Assembly (NCBI RefSeq): GCF_001815865.1
Contig: NZ_KV822202.1
Coordinates: 32,303-96,302, forward strand
Direction: 5' to 3'
From: Abiotrophia sp. HMSC24B09
GTDB lineage: Bacteria > Bacillota > Bacilli > Lactobacillales > Aerococcaceae
Length of the DNA: 64,000 nucleotides
Positions 1 to 9,245 of this stretch are shown piece after piece. The notes under the pieces were generated by a model. It made no database searches, was not told where the DNA came from, and saw only the letters and a list, made by a program, of their open reading frames with translations. Made by a program: the position numbers and the translations under genes. How positions within the stretch are numbered: position 1 is the stretch's first letter; each line of letters opens with the position of its first letter.

Positions 1-2531
1 CTATCACCTTGGCCGACTATCTACAAATTCGTCCCCATCAAGAAGCGCGCCTTAAGGCGGCCGTTCAGTCCGGTAAATTACGGATTGGGCCCTTCTATAT
101 CTTGCAGGATGCCTTCCTGATTAGTGGCGAGGCAACGGTTCGTAACGGTCTGATTGGTTATCAGGATCTCAAACGCTGGGGGGTTAAGGGCGAACAATTA
201 GGTTACTATCCGGATACCTTCGGCCTAACCGGCCAAACTCCACAAATCACTCGTGGCATGGGCATGTCTGTGGCGGCCTTTGGTCGCGGGGTCAAACCAA
301 CGGGCTTTGATAACCAGACCTTTGAAGAAGGTAGCTTCAAGTCGGCCTTCTCAGAGCTTACCTGGAAGAGTCCAGATGGCTCGGATGTCCTGGGGATTCT
401 CTTCGCTAACTGGTATAGTAACGGCAATGAAATCCCTGCTGATCCTGAGCAAGCCAAAGTCTTCTGGGATAAGAAATTAGCCGATGCTGAGCGCTATGCG
501 GTCTCTGACCAGTTGCTCATGCTTAATGGCTGTGACCACCAACCTGCCCAGACTGATCTGTCCCAAGCCATTGCCTTGGCCAACCAGCTCTACCCAGACT
601 ATGAATTTATCCACTCTAACTTTACCCTCTATCAAGAAGCCCTAGAAGCGAGTCTAGCAAGCAATCAACCACAATTAAGTGTGGTGGAAGGGGAATTACG
701 TTCGCAAGCAACCGATGGTTGGTATACTTTGGCCAACACCGCTTCTTCCCGTCTCTACCTCAAGCAGTATTCAGCTCGTCTGTCTGACTACTTGGAGCAA
801 GTTCTAGAGCCTTTGGCCACCTTAGCTAGCCGCTACGGCTACGTCTACCCAAGCGATAAAATTGACTTTATCTGGAAGACCCTCTTGCAGAACTACCCTC
901 ATGACAGCATTTGTGGCTGTAGTATCGACGAAGTTCACCGGGGCATGGTGTCCCGCTTTGAAGCCGTTGAAGCGGCTAGCCAGACCCTAGTGCGAGGCAT
1001 CCTAGACTTCTTGGCTCAGCAGGTCAAGGCGCCAAATCGTTTGCCAGACCAGCCTTATGTCTTGCAGGTATGGAATCCAAGCAATTGCCTCAAGGAAGGT
1101 CGTCTAGTCAGCAAAGTCGTCTTAGACCGGGCCTTCTTCAGTCAATATCCAGTTAAAGAAGCCTATCAACGTATGGCGGAATTAGCCATTGAAGACTACC
1201 AATTAGTGGATGGCCAAGGTCAAGTCGTGCCTGCCACCATTGTGGACCTAGGGGCTAACTTCGACTATGACCTACCAGATGACCGCTTCCGCCGAGCCTA
1301 CTTCGCACGTGAATTAGAAGTGGAATGGCTAGCCACCGTGCCAGCTATGTCCTTGGCTGAGTACTATCTGGTACCTAAGACAGAGGACCTGGAACTAGAA
1401 GGTGGAGCCCAAGACAAGGAGTTAATCGAGAATGACTACCTCAAAGTGGCCCTTGCAGCCAACGGCTCTGTTACCATCACCGATAAGGTGACCGGCAAGG
1501 TCTATGAAGATCAAGGTCTCTTAGAAGAGACCGGGGATGTGGGCAATGAATATATTTTCCGCGAATCCTTAGGCCAATCTTTGACCCAAGCCGACGCTCT
1601 CATTAGCACCCGGGTCATCCATGATGGCTTGGCCGATCATCTGGTCCTAGGCTATCAACTTCAAGTGCCAATTTCGGCTGACTATGCCTTACTAGAGGCG
1701 CAAAAACAAGTCATCGATGTGGTCGAGCGCCAAATTGGTCGGGCTGACGAGACAGTACCGGTTGAAATCTTCGTGACCTATAGCCTCACCCCTCAATCAC
1801 GGGGCCTAGCCATCCGCCTAGAAGGGCACAATGAGGTCTTGGATCATCGGGTACGATTGGGCTTCAAGCTGCCTGAGCGCACGGATCGCCACTTTGTCGA
1901 CTCTGCCTATGAATGGCTCTGGCGCTCTAACCATGTGGCACCTGAATGGCGTAACCCAAGCAACCCACAAGCCCTACACCGCAATGTGGCCATTGGGGAG
2001 AGTCAAGGTTTGACCGTGAGCGTACAGGGGCTACCTGAATATGAAGTGACCGCCGACGACCAGGCGACTTATCTCTATCTGACCTGCTTGCGTTGCACTG
2101 GCGAATTAGGGGACTGGGGTTACTTCCCAACACCGGAAGCCCAATGTCTGGGCGATTACGAAGCCAGTGCCTACCTCCAATTCTGGCAAGGCCAAGATCA
2201 GTTAAGCCAAAGCTTTGCGACCGGGTCTTCCATCTTCATCCCACTCTTGGTTAAGCAAGCTAGCCTAGGCCAAGATTTGGCTGACTGGCAAGCTAGCCCA
2301 GTCAAGGTCAATGACCTGCCAAGAGGCATCGAAGTGACGGCCTTCAAGCAGGCCCACGATAGCCAAGATTGGATTCTCCGCCTAGTCAGCCATGCTTCAG
2401 AGACGCTCGACCTAGCACCTTATCTACCTAGCAAGTTGCAATCGGTCAACCTCTTAGAAGAGGACCTAGAGGCGACCTCTTCGCTGATTGCGCCTTATGA
2501 AATCAAGACCTATCGCCTTAAGAAAGGGTAA
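1..2531 (+). CDS. GH38 alpha-mannosidase (5' partial)
   Basis: Glycoside hydrolase family 38 enzyme that releases alpha-linked mannose, probably from host N-glycans. The reading frame is open to the left edge of the window. The visible 840 residues lack the N-terminal HWD-type metal-binding start expected for the family, so the true start lies upstream. Counting from a TTG codon at base 9, the nucleophile motif YYPDTFG puts the catalytic Asp at about residue 69. Further motifs are NGCDHQPAQ and the C-terminal-side HDSICGCSIDEVH segment that helps bind the catalytic metal and substrate. The rest is the usual beta-sandwich. There is no visible signal peptide, as that end is missing. The stop is 5 bases before the GH20 start, so the two are co-transcribed. 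The family call is strong; the exact linkage specificity is not readable. Confidence 0.93.
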   Translation, partial: ITLADYLQIRPHQEARLKAAVQSGKLRIGPFYILQDAFLISGEATVRNGLIGYQDLKRWGVKGEQLGYYPDTFGLTGQTPQITRGMGMSVAAFGRGVKPTGFDNQTFEEGSFKSAFSELTWKSPDGSDVLGILFANWYSNGNEIPADPEQAKVFWDKKLADAERYAVSDQLLMLNGCDHQPAQTDLSQAIALANQLYPDYEFIHSNFTLYQEALEASLASNQPQLSVVEGELRSQATDGWYTLANTASSRLYLKQYSARLSDYLEQVLEPLATLASRYGYVYPSDKIDFIWKTLLQNYPHDSICGCSIDEVHRGMVSRFEAVEAASQTLVRGILDFLAQQVKAPNRLPDQPYVLQVWNPSNCLKEGRLVSKVVLDRAFFSQYPVKEAYQRMAELAIEDYQLVDGQGQVVPATIVDLGANFDYDLPDDRFRRAYFARELEVEWLATVPAMSLAEYYLVPKTEDLELEGGAQDKELIENDYLKVALAANGSVTITDKVTGKVYEDQGLLEETGDVGNEYIFRESLGQSLTQADALISTRVIHDGLADHLVLGYQLQVPISADYALLEAQKQVIDVVERQIGRADETVPVEIFVTYSLTPQSRGLAIRLEGHNEVLDHRVRLGFKLPERTDRHFVDSAYEWLWRSNHVAPEWRNPSNPQALHRNVAIGESQGLTVSVQGLPEYEVTADDQATYLYLTCLRCTGELGDWGYFPTPEAQCLGDYEASAYLQFWQGQDQLSQSFATGSSIFIPLLVKQASLGQDLADWQASPVKVNDLPRGIEVTAFKQAHDSQDWILRLVSHASETLDLAPYLPSKLQSVNLLEEDLEATSSLIAPYEIKTYRLKKG

Positions 2532-2536
2532 GTATT

Positions 2537-4396
2537 ATGACTAAGATTTGGATTGAAGATGCGGCCTTGCGCGACAAGGTTCAGCGTCTAGAAGCAGAAT
2601 TAGACCTATCCCTAGCACCTGATGGCCGCCTGGTTGACTATCAAGCGGGCCCAGCGGGCAAGTTAGAAGTATCTCACCAAGGGGAGGGCGTCCTCATTGT
2701 GGCACCTGACCTACCACATTTCTTCCATGGCTTGGCCCTCTGGAATATGCGCCAGCAAGCTGGTCAGACCAGCAGCTTTAGTCAGCCCATTAGCTTCAGC
2801 CGTAATGGCCTCATGCTGGATAACTCCCGCAATGCCGTTGCCAAGGTGGACTATGTTAAGTCCCTCTTAAGACGCTTGGCCGTCTTAGGCCACAGTTGGT
2901 ATATGCTCTATATGGAAGATGTCTATGAAATTCCGGAGCAACCTTATTTTGGGGCCTTCCGAGGGCGTTATAGCCAGGCCGATTTGCGTGAATTGGATGC
3001 TTACGCCCAGGACTTGGGTATTGAATTGGTGCCTTGTGTACAGACCTTGGCCCACCTCAACCAGTTCTTCCAATGGGAGCATATTAACAGTCAATATGCA
3101 GACTTGGCTGACGTCCTCCACGTAGGGCGGGAAGAGACCTATACCTTAATCGACCAAATGTTGGCCTCTCTCTCTTCTTGTTTTACAACCAAGCGCATTC
3201 ACTTAGGCATGGATGAAGCCTATGACCTAGGGCGAGGCCATTATCTGGATCAAGTGGGCTTGCGAGCCAAGACTGACATTATGTTGGACCACCTAGCCCG
3301 TATGAAGACCCTCTGTGACCGCTATGACCTAGAACCAATCATTTGGGATGACATGTTCTTCTCTTGGTATAACCAAGTGGGAGAAGACGAGAAAATCGAC
3401 ATTCCTGAGGGCATCAGCCTCATGTACTGGGATTACTACCAACATACCACCCAAGCTTACTTGGATAAAATCGCCCAACGCCGTAGTTTAGGGGCTCAAG
3501 TCAGCTTTGCTGGTGGGGCCTGGCGTTGGACGGGTTACACACCGCACCACCGTAAGACCTTGGTGGCTAGCCTGGCCGGCCTAGCAGCGGCCCGCCAAAC
3601 CGGCATCCAGGAAGTCATGGCGACTGCCTGGGGTGACGATAGTTCTGAGTCACCATTTGAAGTGGCCGTCTTCGGCCTGGTCCTCTATTCTTACCTAGAC
3701 AGCCATGCTGACTATGTAGAAGAGGAGTTTAGCCAATGGCTAAGCTTCTTCACCGGCTTATCCCTATCCGACTGGCTCAAGCAAGGGGAATTAGACTTGT
3801 TGCCAGAATGGGATCAATTAGCAGGCATTGATGTGACGCCTTCTAAATACTTCTTCTATCAAGATTTGCTACTGCCGATGTTTATGCCACAAATTGAGTC
3901 CATGGATGTGGACTATGGGGCCCGTATGGCCAAATTAGCCGTTGACTTCGATGCTATGGAGGGTGGCAACCCAGCTGTCAACCAGTTCTATAGCGACTAT
4001 GCCCTCTGCTTGGCCAACAAATGGAACCTGCCTTACTTAATCTGGCAGGCCTATCATGCCCACGACCGTCAGACGCTAGCTGACCTCGTTCACGGTCGCT
4101 TGCCACAACTGATTGCGGACTACGACCGCGTCCTGCAAAGTCGTCGTCAAGTCTGGTTACAAGAAGCCAACCCATTTGGCTTGGAAATCTTAGAATATCG
4201 GATTGGCGGGCTGATGACCCGGACGCAAGCGGTCATTTCGCGCTTGAAGGATTATCTGTCAGGCCGCCTTGACAGTCTGCCAGAGTTGGAGGAAGCACGA
4301 CTCAATCCGCTGCCAAACGACCAAAGTGGCTTCAAACCAGCCGTCAACTACAACCGCGCCCTACGGACCATGTCGCGGTCCCGTATGACCTGGTAG
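2537..4396 (+). CDS. GH20 beta-N-acetylhexosaminidase (GH20C-like)
   Basis: Exo-beta-hexosaminidase of 619 residues, expected to remove terminal GlcNAc or GalNAc. It has an N-terminal GH20b-like domain (about 1-90), then the TIM barrel. The family signature HLGMDEA gives the catalytic Asp-Glu pair at residues 226-227. No signal peptide or sortase signal is visible, so it resembles the cytoplasmic or non-anchored GH20C type of streptococci rather than the large surface StrH. The ribosome binding site AAAGGG overlaps the stop region of the mannosidase gene 5 bases upstream, which implies translational coupling. Together the two enzymes fit breakdown of imported host or mucin glycans. A hairpin terminator follows. 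Confidence 0.9.
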   Translation: MTKIWIEDAALRDKVQRLEAELDLSLAPDGRLVDYQAGPAGKLEVSHQGEGVLIVAPDLPHFFHGLALWNMRQQAGQTSSFSQPISFSRNGLMLDNSRNAVAKVDYVKSLLRRLAVLGHSWYMLYMEDVYEIPEQPYFGAFRGRYSQADLRELDAYAQDLGIELVPCVQTLAHLNQFFQWEHINSQYADLADVLHVGREETYTLIDQMLASLSSCFTTKRIHLGMDEAYDLGRGHYLDQVGLRAKTDIMLDHLARMKTLCDRYDLEPIIWDDMFFSWYNQVGEDEKIDIPEGISLMYWDYYQHTTQAYLDKIAQRRSLGAQVSFAGGAWRWTGYTPHHRKTLVASLAGLAAARQTGIQEVMATAWGDDSSESPFEVAVFGLVLYSYLDSHADYVEEEFSQWLSFFTGLSLSDWLKQGELDLLPEWDQLAGIDVTPSKYFFYQDLLLPMFMPQIESMDVDYGARMAKLAVDFDAMEGGNPAVNQFYSDYALCLANKWNLPYLIWQAYHAHDRQTLADLVHGRLPQLIADYDRVLQSRRQVWLQEANPFGLEILEYRIGGLMTRTQAVISRLKDYLSGRLDSLPELEEARLNPLPNDQSGFKPAVNYNRALRTMSRSRMTW

Positions 4397-4410
4397 CATC
4401 AGACAAAAAA

Positions 4411-4440
4411 GGCAAGGGAATGCCCCTTGCCTTTGGCTTT
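4411..4440 (+). terminator. Terminator after the glycosidase operon
   Basis: Stem GGCAAGGG / CCCTTGCC with a short loop just after the GH20 stop, followed by a T-rich stretch. Confidence 0.7.
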
Positions 4441-4450
4441 ATGAATACAA

Positions 4451-4479
4451 AAATGACGAGGACTCAGTCCTCGTCATTT
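4451..4479 (-). terminator. Terminator of perR, possibly bidirectional
   Basis: Perfect 13-bp stem AAATGACGAGGAC / GTCCTCGTCATTT with a TCA loop, flanked by A and T runs. It lies 15 bases beyond the perR stop and between convergent genes, so it probably serves both strands. Confidence 0.8.
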
Positions 4480-4493
4480 GATTTCGTCTGTGA

Positions 4494-4958
4494 TTACCAG
4501 GCGCGGATGCGACCTTGGCAGTCTGGGCAGACACCGTAAACTTCGACTTTAGTCCGGTTGGTTGTATAGCCGGTTTGTTTATGGACGTCTTCGGTTGGAT
4601 CTGGGAACTTAGTCATAGCGAAGTCCGCAATTTTCCCACAGCGTTCACAGATAATGTGCTGATGGTTGTAGCCATTTAGGCCCATGTAGTCATAACGACT
4701 GGTGACATCAGAGAATTTCATCTCATTGACATAACCTTCTTTGACTAGGAAAGACAGGTTATTATAGATAGTCGCAAGACTAAGGCTTGGCCAGTCGGGT
4801 AAGAGATCATGGTAGATTTCTTCCACGGTAGGGTGATTGTGTGTCTGAATCATATAGGATAGAATGGCGCGACGTTGCGGCGTCATCCGAATGTGCTTAT
4901 TCTTAAGTTGGGCAACAACTTGTTCCAGTTCTTTAGCGACATCAGTTACATATTCCAT
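4494..4958 (-). CDS. perR: Peroxide-responsive Fur-family repressor PerR
   Basis: Metalloregulator of 154 residues that represses peroxide-stress and metal genes until its bound Fe(II) is oxidised by H2O2. The N-terminal winged helix contains the recognition segment SLATIYNNLSFL (about 60-71). The residues that separate PerR from other Fur proteins are all present: ligands His42, Asp90, His99, His101 and Asp112. Two structural zinc pairs are also present, C104-x2-C107 and C144-x2-C147. The start is the ATG preceded by a full AGGAGG at good spacing. The gene is downstream of trpS on the same strand but has its own promoter inside the trpS 3' end. I do not see a clear Per box, so autoregulation is not supported. 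Confidence 0.92.
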   Translation of the reverse strand: MEYVTDVAKELEQVVAQLKNKHIRMTPQRRAILSYMIQTHNHPTVEEIYHDLLPDWPSLSLATIYNNLSFLVKEGYVNEMKFSDVTSRYDYMGLNGYNHQHIICERCGKIADFAMTKFPDPTEDVHKQTGYTTNRTKVEVYGVCPDCQGRIRAW

Positions 4959-5012
4959 TTTGGGTCACCTCCTTTTATTTATTGATAATTAAAACAATCT
5001 ACTACATATAAA

Positions 5013-5042
5013 ATTGTAGCACAAATTTTAGCGATAAGTCAA
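5013..5042 (-). promoter_or_regulatory. perR promoter
   Basis: On the minus strand TTGACT, 18-bp spacer, TACAAT. The -35 box overlaps the last codons of trpS. Confidence 0.75.
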
Positions 5043-6023
5043 GCCAATTGCCTTCTCCATCCGTGCTAGGACCTTGTTAGCCTGTTCGTTGGCCTTCTTA
5101 GCTCCGTCGGCCAAGATGTCGTCTAGGGTGCTAGAAGTCAAGAGACGATGATATTCCGCTTGGATGGGCTCTAGGGTCGCGATAATGCTGTCGGCAATGG
5201 CCTGCTTAAAGGTCCCATAGCCAGCCTCATGATATTCAGCCACCAGAGAGTCGATCGAACGGCCAGAAAAAGCAGAGAAAATATCCAGCAGGTTGCTGAC
5301 AGCTGGTTGATTTTCACGGTCGTAATTGACTTGGCCAACCGAGTCAGTGACGGCACTCTTCATCTTCTTCAGGATGGTCTTAGGATCATCTAGGAGGGAG
5401 ATGGTCGCCTTGGCATTGGTATCGGACTTGCTCATCTTGCTGAATGGGTCCTGCAGACTCATGACCCGGCCACCGGATTTAGGGGTGATGATTTCAGGTT
5501 TGACTAGGAGCTCCTTGCCCTTGCCGTAGCGTTGGTTGAAGCGGTCCACATAGTTACGGGTTAACTCCAAATGTTGCTTCTGGTCTTCGCCCACCGGTAC
5601 ATAGGCAGCATCATAGAGAATAATGTCTGCCACCATTAAGGCAGGGTAGCAGAGCAAGCCAGCATTGACACTTTCTTGCTTGGTGGATTTATCTTTAAAT
5701 TGGGTCATGCGTTCCAATTCGCCCAAGCCGGTCGTACAGAGAATTATCCAAGCTGCTTGCGTGTGGGCTGGGACATCAGACTGAACGAAAATGGTTGCCT
5801 TCTTAGGGTCAATCCCTAGGGCTAGATAGAGGGCCGCTAGCTCACGGGTTGTTTGGTGGAGCTTGGCTGGCTCTTGGGGCACGGTAATGGCGTGCTGGTT
5901 GACGATACAGTAGGTAGCGTCATAGTCATCTTGTAATTCAACAAATTGGCGCATAGCTCCAACGTAGTTCCCGATAGTTGGAACCGAAGTAGGTTGAACG
6001 CCAGAAAAAATTTTTGCTTTCAT
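5028..6023 (-). CDS. trpS: Tryptophan-tRNA ligase
   Basis: Class I aminoacyl-tRNA synthetase that charges tRNA(Trp), 331 residues, the usual bacterial length. The first signature is the HIGH-equivalent PTIGNY near the N-terminus, and the second is KMSKS in the middle of the chain. I start at the ATG giving MKAKIFSGVQPTS, because GAGG sits 9 bases before it. The in-frame ATG five codons upstream has its purine-rich stretch only 1 base away. A strong promoter lies upstream. Many Firmicute trpS genes carry a T-box leader, but the short leader here shows none. Confidence 0.95.
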   Translation of the reverse strand: MKAKIFSGVQPTSVPTIGNYVGAMRQFVELQDDYDATYCIVNQHAITVPQEPAKLHQTTRELAALYLALGIDPKKATIFVQSDVPAHTQAAWIILCTTGLGELERMTQFKDKSTKQESVNAGLLCYPALMVADIILYDAAYVPVGEDQKQHLELTRNYVDRFNQRYGKGKELLVKPEIITPKSGGRVMSLQDPFSKMSKSDTNAKATISLLDDPKTILKKMKSAVTDSVGQVNYDRENQPAVSNLLDIFSAFSGRSIDSLVAEYHEAGYGTFKQAIADSIIATLEPIQAEYHRLLTSSTLDDILADGAKKANEQANKVLARMEKAIGLTYR

Positions 6024-6061
6024 CAAATCGAGCCTCATTCTCTCTTAGTTTCGCTACTATT

Positions 6062-6090
6062 ATTATAACGCAGTTTCACTTAATTGACAA
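6062..6090 (-). promoter_or_regulatory. trpS promoter
   Basis: On the minus strand TTGTCA, 17-bp spacer, TATAAT, about 40 bases before the chosen start. Confidence 0.8.
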
Positions 6091-6276
6091 AAGCAATGTG
6101 GCGCTCGCCTGGCAAAAGAAGGCAGAGGAGAGATTGAACAAGGACTTTTAAAGAATTCCCTAAGAGTATATGAATTTTTTGTGAAGTTTTGTTTACAGCT
6201 ATGAACTAATCTCGGTCTTAAGTATGATTTATTGTTAAATTTCAAAAAAAGTATAGTAATCAGGGGCTAGGGGTAG

Positions 6277-6282
6277 TATAAT
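6277..6282 (+). promoter_or_regulatory. -10 element of spx promoter
   Basis: TATAAT in a TAGTATAAT context 47 bases before the spx start. The -35 position holds only a weak TAGTAA. Confidence 0.5.
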
Positions 6283-6328
6283 AGCAGAGTAGTAATCGTA
6301 GTGGTTATTGAAAAAAGGAGTGATTAGT

Positions 6329-6727
6329 TTGGTAACGTTATATACGACCCCAAGTTGTACTTCATGCCGTAAGGCCCGCGCCTGGTTGGAAGAACATCAA
6401 ATTCCCTACACAGAACGTAATATCTTTTCGGAACCACTGTCTCTACAAGAAATTAAAGATATTTTACGTATGACAGAAGAAGGGACAGAAGATATCGTCT
6501 CAACCCGTTCCAAAGCATATTCAGACTTAAATATTGAAATTAGCGAAATATCCTTGAATGACTTTTATCGCATTGTGCAAGAGCAACCAGGTCTCTTGCG
6601 TCGTCCAATCATGATTGACGAGAAACGCCTGCAAATCGGCTTCAATGAAGATGAAATTCGTCGTTTCTTGCCACGCGAAGTGCGTGCCTTGGAATTGCGT
6701 AAGGTGCAAGCCTTAGTCAATGAGTAA
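6329..6727 (+). CDS. spx: Transcriptional regulator Spx
   Basis: ArsC-fold RNA polymerase-binding regulator of thiol and oxidative stress, 132 residues, exactly family length. It binds the alpha subunit C-terminal domain and is normally turned over by ClpXP. The redox switch is C10-x2-C13 in the [15 protein letters not shown] segment, and the LLRRPIMID motif typical of Spx is present. I choose a TTG start at 6329, giving (M)[15 protein letters not shown] lies 8 bases upstream, whereas the longer in-frame opening would place the ribosome site inside the gene. It stands alone with its own promoter and terminator, just upstream of mecA, the other Clp-linked adaptor gene. Confidence 0.94.
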   Translation: MVTLYTTPSCTSCRKARAWLEEHQIPYTERNIFSEPLSLQEIKDILRMTEEGTEDIVSTRSKAYSDLNIEISEISLNDFYRIVQEQPGLLRRPIMIDEKRLQIGFNEDEIRRFLPREVRALELRKVQALVNE

Positions 6728-6739
6728 TGAATAGAGTCT

Positions 6740-6780
6740 AGGTGAGGCCGGAACCTTGTTTCTGCCTCGCCTTTCTTTTC
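6740..6780 (+). terminator. Terminator of spx
   Basis: Stem AGGTGAGGC / GCCTCGCCT (one G-T pair) followed by a T-rich tail. Confidence 0.75.
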
Positions 6781-6853
6781 CCTTAGGACAATACATTAGG
6801 ATAGCGTCTTGGCCTAAAGTTTAGTATAATGAAGAAATAGAGGAGGTGTTACT

Positions 6854-7567
6854 ATGGAAATGGAACGTATCAATGAGGATACAATCAAAGTCTTGATTAT
6901 GCCGGAAGATCTGGAAGAACGAGGGATTAACTTCTTAGAACTGATTAGCAACCACGCCCGCATTGAGCAATTCTTCTACTCCATCCTGGAAGAGGTGGAC
7001 GTAGAGAACCAATTCGCGGAATCTGATTCCGTCACTTTCCATGTCATCCCATCCGATCGAGGCCTCGAACTCTACATTAGCCGTAGCAGTGGTAATGGCC
7101 TAGAAGATTTGCTGGAGAACGAAGTCCTCAAACGTCTCTTGGACCGTCGTAAATCCGCCCTAAAAGATAAGCAACAAGCCCAAGATCAAGAAGATCTCAG
7201 CGTCAATGAGAAGCTAGAAGTCCTAGAAGGCTTGACCAAGGAGATTGAAGCCGAGATTGAACAGGCCCAGGATCAAGAAGAACCTGTAGGGCCCGAGATT
7301 GTCTGCTTCGATAGCTTGGATGATTTCCTCAAGTTGGCACGTCAACTACGGGACTTCCCAGTTGAAAATAGCCTCTATCGCTACAATGACGCCTACTATC
7401 TGGTCTTGAGCGATGTGATTGGTGATTATGAACCAGACGGCCTCTACCAACAATTCCTCTTCATGCTGGAATTTGGGGAAGAAGCCACCGTCAAGGAAGC
7501 CATCTTGAAGGAACACGGGGAACTCTTGCAAGCGGGAGATGCCTTGGAATTCTTCGCACAATTTTAA
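6854..7567 (+). CDS. mecA: Adaptor protein MecA
   Basis: Adaptor that delivers substrates such as ComK or ComX-type factors to ClpC/ClpP, 237 residues. The N-terminal substrate-binding domain opens MEMERINEDTIKVLI. A charged, acidic coiled linker spans about 95-140 (repeated AQDQEE/AQDQED). The C-terminal ClpC-binding domain begins near PEIVCFDSLDDFLKLA and contains the SLYRYNDAYYLVL segment typical of MecA. AGGAGG sits 7 bases before the first ATG, which decides between it and the ATG two codons later. It is monocistronic, with a strong terminator behind it. Confidence 0.93.
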   Translation: MEMERINEDTIKVLIMPEDLEERGINFLELISNHARIEQFFYSILEEVDVENQFAESDSVTFHVIPSDRGLELYISRSSGNGLEDLLENEVLKRLLDRRKSALKDKQQAQDQEDLSVNEKLEVLEGLTKEIEAEIEQAQDQEEPVGPEIVCFDSLDDFLKLARQLRDFPVENSLYRYNDAYYLVLSDVIGDYEPDGLYQQFLFMLEFGEEATVKEAILKEHGELLQAGDALEFFAQF

Positions 7568-7576
7568 GATTGACTG

Positions 7577-7610
7577 CCGTCTACAGGTTTTACCTGTAGA
7601 CGGTTTTTTT
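7577..7610 (+). terminator. Terminator of mecA
   Basis: Perfect 12-bp stem CCGTCTACAGGT / ACCTGTAGACGG with a 3-base loop and a run of seven T. Confidence 0.9.
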
Positions 7611-7707
7611 GTGGTCGCTTACGGGCTATGGATATGTTAAAATAAGAGTAGAATGGGCAACTGGGCGAAGACTGTCCAGTGTCATCAGGAAAAAAGGGGG
7701 AAAGAGC

Positions 7708-9201
7708 ATGACTTCAGTCATCACCTTCGGGCAGGGGGCGCATCCAGCGCAACTTCGCCTTGATAAATTAAACCGTCACGGCATTATCGCCGGTGCGACA
7801 GGGACCGGTAAGACCGTGACCCTTAAGGTCTTGGCCGAATTGCTAAGCCAAGAAGGCATTCCAGTCGTCCTCTCTGATATCAAGGGGGACCTTATGTCCT
7901 TGGCTCAAGCCAACAATACAGACGTCAGCGAGCGTCTGGCTCAGACAGGTCGTGAGAACTATGAACCAAGTTCTTATCCTGTACAACTTTGGGATGTCAA
8001 AGGCGAGAACGGGACGCCTTTGCGTTTGACCGTCTCCGATATGGGGCCTGTCATGTTAACCCGTCTCTTGGGCCTCAATGAAACCCAAGAATCCATTCTC
8101 AACGTGGTCTTCGATGTGGCCGATAAGCAAGGTCTCTTGCTGATTGACCTCATGGACTTGCGGGCTATGCTTAACTATGTGGCCGCTCATGCTGGCGAAT
8201 TAAGCCAACACTACGGTAACATTCCAGCACGTTCCGTTGGGGCGATTCTACGCTCTTTGGTAATTTTAGAACAACAAGGGGCAGCCAAGTTCTTTGGTGA
8301 GCCAAGCTTAGAGATTGCTGACCTCATGCGCCAAGACAGCGACGGTCGAGGGATTGTCAACATCCTCAATGCGGAACAGCTCTTCAACCAACCAACCTTG
8401 TATGCCACTGTGCTTTTGGCCCTCTTGGCCGAGCTCTATGAGAACCTACCAGAAGTCGGGGACTTGGATAAACCTAAGTTGGTCTTCTTCTTCGATGAAG
8501 CCCACGCCCTCTTCAAGGATGCGCCGGCTGTCTTATTAGAGAAGATTGAACTCATTGTCCGCTTGGTTCGTTCCAAAGGGGTCGGGGTTTACTTCATTAC
8601 CCAAAACCCAACCGATATTCCAGACAAGGTAGCCAGCCAATTGGCTAACCGCATCCAGCATGGTTTACGGGCCTTTACGCCTAAGGAACTCAAAACCGTT
8701 AAAACGGTAGCGGACACCTTCCGTCAAGAAGCCAACCAAGACCTAGCCAAGGTCATTCAAGAACTCAAGGTAGGGGAAGCCGTGGTGTCTACCCTGACGG
8801 AAGATGGGAGCCCTAGCCTGGCCGACCGGGTACTCATTTACCCACCGCAAAGTCTCTTAGGGACCATCGACCCAACCGTTAAGGCCAGCCTAATGAATAG
8901 CTCACCATTGGATGACAAGTATGGTGAAGCCATTGACCGTGAGAGTGCCCATGAAGTCATTCTCAAACAAACCCAAGAACAGGAAGCGGCCCTCTTAGCA
9001 GCCGCTCAAGCCGAAGAGGCAGCAGAAGTAGAAGAAGAGGAGGATGAAGACGTGGCAAAAACTAGCAAGAAATCAACTAGCACTGGTGGTCGCAAGACAG
9101 ACAATCTCTTGGATCGTTTCATGAAAAATGTAGTCGGACAAGTGGGTCGTGAAGTCGGCCGTGTAGTATCCCGCGGGATTACCGGTATGTTCAAGAAGTA
9201 A
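7708..9201 (+). CDS. HerA/YjgR-type ATPase (DUF853 family)
   Basis: Predicted cytoplasmic RecA-fold ATPase of 497 residues, related to the HerA/FtsK superfamily and E. coli YjgR. Walker A is GATGTGKT at residues 29-36. Walker B is KLVFFFDEAH in the middle, with the typical IKGDLMSLA and YFITQNPTDIPD segments. The C-terminus has an acidic stretch (EVEEEEDEDVA) and then a basic amphipathic tail ending RVVSRGITGMFKK. The frame is open upstream to a GTG at 7609, but that would begin in the mecA terminator. The ATG at 7708 has a GGGGGAAAG purine tract 4-12 bases before it. Cellular role unknown; DNA or membrane-associated motor activity is inferred from the family. Confidence 0.85.
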   Translation: MTSVITFGQGAHPAQLRLDKLNRHGIIAGATGTGKTVTLKVLAELLSQEGIPVVLSDIKGDLMSLAQANNTDVSERLAQTGRENYEPSSYPVQLWDVKGENGTPLRLTVSDMGPVMLTRLLGLNETQESILNVVFDVADKQGLLLIDLMDLRAMLNYVAAHAGELSQHYGNIPARSVGAILRSLVILEQQGAAKFFGEPSLEIADLMRQDSDGRGIVNILNAEQLFNQPTLYATVLLALLAELYENLPEVGDLDKPKLVFFFDEAHALFKDAPAVLLEKIELIVRLVRSKGVGVYFITQNPTDIPDKVASQLANRIQHGLRAFTPKELKTVKTVADTFRQEANQDLAKVIQELKVGEAVVSTLTEDGSPSLADRVLIYPPQSLLGTIDPTVKASLMNSSPLDDKYGEAIDRESAHEVILKQTQEQEAALLAAAQAEEAAEVEEEEDEDVAKTSKKSTSTGGRKTDNLLDRFMKNVVGQVGREVGRVVSRGITGMFKK

Positions 9202-9245
9202 GACCTTGCCCTATTCCTACGCCAGCCAATAAAGGAGTCGCTATC

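Noticed and set aside
4960..5012. Per box for PerR autoregulation
   Set aside because: AT-rich sequence near perR gives only a loose match to TTATAATnATTATAA, not enough to call.
5978..6300. T-box leader upstream of trpS
   Set aside because: The leader between promoter and start is only about 40 bases and shows no specifier loop or T-box motif.
7609..7707. GTG-initiated 33-codon extension of the HerA-like ATPase
   Set aside because: It starts within the mecA terminator and has no ribosome site. The ATG at 7708 has one and gives the expected family N-terminus.
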